Both the position numbers and the translations under genes were made by a program. Below, piece by piece: positions 63,586 through 64,000 of a stretch of 64,000 nucleotides of DNA (position 1 is the first letter of the stretch; every line of letters begins with the position of its first letter). Source of the stretch: Fusobacterium varium (GTDB taxonomy: Bacteria; Fusobacteriota; Fusobacteriia; Fusobacteriales; Fusobacteriaceae); assembly GCA_002356455.1 (NCBI GenBank), contig AP017968.1:310001-374000 (forward strand). The letters run 5' to 3'. The notes under the pieces were generated by a model. It saw only the letters and a program-made list of their open reading frames with translations. It ran no database searches and was not told the origin of the DNA.

Positions 63586-64000
63586 GCTATAGCTTCCTTT
63601 ACATACTTAGGTATTTCAAATTCAAAATTGTAAGACAACATATCATAGGCAGTTTCTACTTTAGTATTAAGCATCTTTCCTAAATGTTTTTCATAACTTT
63701 TACCATTAAATTTATAATCAAATTTTTCATCAATCTTAATGATTTCTTTTAATTTTTCTTCATTAAGATTATAGATGCATACTTCCCATGTCCAATTTTC
63801 AATGTCTTTATCCATAAAAATATGTTGTAAATCATTTTTTTTGTTAAAGTCGTTCATTTTATCGATTCTCTTTTGACTACAATCATTATCTGTAATTACA
63901 GCTATTTTTTTCTTAGTTTCTGAACCTATCTCTAAATAATTTTGATATGAAATTCCATTACAAGAAATAACTGTAATCTCTTCACTCTCTATTTCAGCTC
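63570..64000 (-). CDS. OLD-family (GajA-like) nuclease, C-terminal TOPRIM part, cut by the right edge
   Basis: The minus-strand frame is open from the window edge to the stop at 63570, giving the last 142 or so residues. It shows the TOPRIM pattern of OLD nucleases: EEITVISCNGISYQNYLEIG, then the strand KKIAVITDNDCSQKRI with the metal-binding DxD, then a helical C-terminal region. The ATPase half must lie beyond the edge. Its overlap with the small helicase supports a two-gene defence system that cuts phage DNA. Assignment depends on the TOPRIM motif and on the neighbour. Confidence 0.7.
   Translation of the reverse strand, partial: AEIESEEITVISCNGISYQNYLEIGSETKKKIAVITDNDCSQKRIDKMNDFNKKNDLQHIFMDKDIENWTWEVCIYNLNEEKLKEIIKIDEKFDYKFNGKSYEKHLGKMLNTKVETAYDMLSYNFEFEIPKYVKEAIAWIRN

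Noticed and set aside
1-64000. CRISPR array, rRNA or tRNA genes, replication origin
   Set aside because: No regularly spaced repeats, no rRNA-like sequence and no DnaA-box cluster were seen. Apart from the tRNA-like part of tmRNA I saw no tRNA gene, though I could not run a covariance search.

Overview
The window comes from an AT-rich (roughly 30% G+C by eye) anaerobic diderm, almost certainly a Fusobacterium of the varium/ulcerans/mortiferum type. The pointers are a giant autotransporter with the fusobacterial N-terminal region next to a FadA-like adhesin ending in RAGN, a heptose kinase gene (Gram-negative envelope), amino-acid-fermenting operons, rubredoxin and rubrerythrin-type proteins, and strong AGGAGG ribosome sites. 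The species call is inference.

Layout. 1-7070 (minus): 5' end of a very large autotransporter adhesin, cut by the window edge, with a FadA-like coiled-coil protein in front of it. 7.4-15.4 kb (minus): a small membrane protein, then a nikABCDE-like metal or metallophore importer whose transcript continues into a MATE exporter and an M14-type deacylase. 15.7-16.6 kb: a ferritin-like/VIT1 fusion. 16.9-26.7 kb (plus): a type IV pilus/type II secretion-like operon with ATPase, platform, prepilin peptidase, pilin, several pseudopilins, GspL/M-like proteins and a secretin with an extra domain; then hldE1, ispF and a stand-alone EF-Tu domain-III-like protein. 28.7-33.2 kb: tryptophan use (tnaA, YheO-type regulator, TnaT-like symporter and its tiny partner subunit). 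33.3-40.9 kb: a sigma-54 activator and its divergent ygeX-ygeY-symporter-D-aminoacylase operon, with a readable -24/-12 promoter and palindromic upstream sites. 41.3-47.6 kb: a DeoR-controlled operon that fits a dihydroxyacetone-phosphate shunt for 5-methylthioribose/5-deoxyribose. 47.7-55.2 kb: pheA and, divergently, aroB-aroC-aroF-aroA-tyrA behind a leader that looks like a ribosome-mediated attenuator with an aromatic leader peptide. 55.4-57.4 kb: ROK kinase, smpB, ssrA (tmRNA). 57.3-64 kb: accessory DNA beginning exactly at the ssrA 3' end: a decayed large serine recombinase, hypothetical genes, rubredoxin, a double-CDGSH protein, an intact large serine recombinase, and at the edge a UvrD-like helicase plus the TOPRIM end of an OLD-family nuclease, i.e. 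a Gabija-like defence pair.

Together these genes describe an organism that ferments amino acids (Trp, diaminopropionate, N-acyl-D-amino acids), recycles radical-SAM and methionine by-products, makes aromatic amino acids under attenuation control, and displays large adhesins and a pilus/secretion machine. Regulatory DNA is unusually legible here: about a dozen terminators, a sigma-54 promoter, paired DeoR-operator candidates and an attenuator can be seen directly.
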